Source: Arcanobacterium wilhelmae (GTDB lineage Bacteria > Actinomycetota > Actinomycetes > Actinomycetales > Actinomycetaceae). Taken from it: DNA of 64,000 nucleotides. The stretch covers positions 744,001 to 808,000 of the forward strand of contig NZ_CP121247.1 in NCBI RefSeq assembly GCF_029632765.1. The letters run 5' to 3'. The notes beneath the pieces are model-generated. The model had not been told where the DNA came from and did no database searches. It was given only the letters and a program-made list of their open reading frames with translations. The position numbers and the translations under genes were made by a program. Below, one piece after another: positions 63,341 through 64,000 of the stretch (the first letter of the stretch is position 1; the number at the start of each line of letters is the position of its first letter).

Positions 63341-64000
63341 ATGCAGAAAATCTCAGTTGCAGTGATCTACGGTGGGCAAAGCGGAGAACATCCGATTTCG
63401 TGTGCTACGGCCGGAGCGGTGATGGCCGCTATGGATCCAGAAAAGTATCAGATCCTGTCGATCGGTATTCGCCGCGATGGTGCCTGGGTGCCGGGGGAGA
63501 CTGACCCTGCACGGCTCCAACTGGGAGATGCCACTGTGGAGGTCGGCCCGTCTGATGAGCGGATTATCATCGGGCCTGGCGATGGTACGCAGTCGATTCT
63601 GGCACGTAACGTGGTCACGGGTGAGATTCGAGATCTCGGAGCTGTGGACGTCGTTTTCCCTCTCCTTCACGGCCCGTTTGGTGAGGACGGAACGATTCAA
63701 GGATTGCTGGAGATGGCGCGCCTGCCATACGTTGGCTCTGGGGTGTTTGCCTCCGCCGCAGGAATGGATAAGGTCTACATGAAGCAGGTGCTCTCCCAAG
63801 CAGGGCTCGCGATCGGTCCTTACGTGTACGTATCGCCGTGGCGCTGGGCTAACGAGCGCGAGGTGGTGCTTTCTGAGATCTCACAGCTGTCCTTCCCATT
63901 GTTCGTGAAGCCGGCGCGCGCAGGCTCATCGCTCGGAATGACGAAAGTAACTGATCTGGCCCAGCTCGACGCTGCGATTGCCACGGCAGCGGAGGTTGAT
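63341..64000 (+). CDS. ddl: D-alanine--D-alanine ligase (N-terminal part)
   Basis: The first 220 codons; the gene runs off the window. VAVIYGGQSGEHPISCATA is the N-terminal nucleotide-fold start with the D-Ala-binding Glu. FPLLHGPFGEDGTIQGLLE and LPYVGSGVFASAAGMDK are Ddl signatures, and FVKPARAGSSLGMTKV starts the ATP-grasp domain. The usual E-H-x-V-S motif is EHPISC here. It supplies D-Ala-D-Ala for the peptidoglycan precursor. Confidence 0.95.
   Translation, partial: MQKISVAVIYGGQSGEHPISCATAGAVMAAMDPEKYQILSIGIRRDGAWVPGETDPARLQLGDATVEVGPSDERIIIGPGDGTQSILARNVVTGEIRDLGAVDVVFPLLHGPFGEDGTIQGLLEMARLPYVGSGVFASAAGMDKVYMKQVLSQAGLAIGPYVYVSPWRWANEREVVLSEISQLSFPLFVKPARAGSSLGMTKVTDLAQLDAAIATAAEVD

Noticed and set aside
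63010..63504. Plus-strand frame over the lipoprotein and the ddl start
   Set aside because: It conflicts with the lipobox protein on the minus strand and with the clear ddl start at 63341.

Overview
The window is a chromosomal segment of a high-GC Gram-positive actinobacterium. GTG and TTG starts, many apparently leaderless genes, MurJ/FemX-type wall genes, a PimB-like mannosyltransferase, LPXTG-anchored proteins and repeated actinobacterial surface-anchor modules all point to the family Actinomycetaceae (Trueperella/Arcanobacterium/Actinomyces-like). This is inferred from content only. The adhesins suggest an animal-associated lifestyle. No prophage, IS element or CRISPR array was seen.

Layout. 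1-6.5 kb: start of a PTS enzyme IIB gene, an MHS-type MFS transporter, a YkvI-like membrane protein, murJ and an ATP-grasp ligase that may modify peptidoglycan. 6.8-13.5 kb: a respiratory nitrite ammonification locus (nrfH, nrfA) followed by a System II cytochrome c maturation operon (TPR protein, CcdA, ResB, CcsA, TlpA/ResA). 13.5-18.2 kb: FemX-like ligase, YdcF-like protein, an LDH-family dehydrogenase and a MarR regulator. 18.3-26.6 kb: a surface-protein island with a 1516-residue five-module anchored protein, an SfbI-like thioester/fibronectin-binding-repeat/LPXTG adhesin broken by a -1 frameshift, and a secreted coiled-coil protein.

26.8-34 kb: GNAT, azlCD, pepT, an AAE-family transporter, HU, DUF3039 and a helicase. 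34-43 kb: the actinobacterial pncB / clpS-DUF2017-murI-MBL / rph-rdgB neighbourhood, interrupted by a doubly broken FG-GAP/SGNH secreted protein, then DUF4916, a small membrane protein, bcp and tRNA-Leu. 43.5-47.6 kb: PepSY protein, a two-component system, and a HipB/HipA-like module whose hipA has an amber codon. 47.7-54.6 kb: acyl-CoA synthetase, a conserved hypothetical, a degenerate FAH-family protein, MalY/PatB, gltX, and tRNA-Gln plus two tRNA-Glu. 54.6-64 kb: aldehyde dehydrogenase, M3 peptidase, pimB, an LtbR/NdgR-type IclR regulator, murA, plsC, an AMIN-like lipoprotein and the start of ddl.

Main observations: (a) an actinobacterial adhesin with the domain plan of streptococcal SfbI; (b) two broken secreted-protein genes that both lose frame at the same octamer GGAAAAAC, each restored by one extra A; (c) two genes in which an in-frame TAG sits where a Trp is expected; (d) an NrfA with CxxCH at all five hemes next to a full System II set plus an extra TPR protein; (e) about a dozen genes with a TAnnnT-like -10 box 6-9 nt before the start codon, i.e. 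probably leaderless mRNAs.
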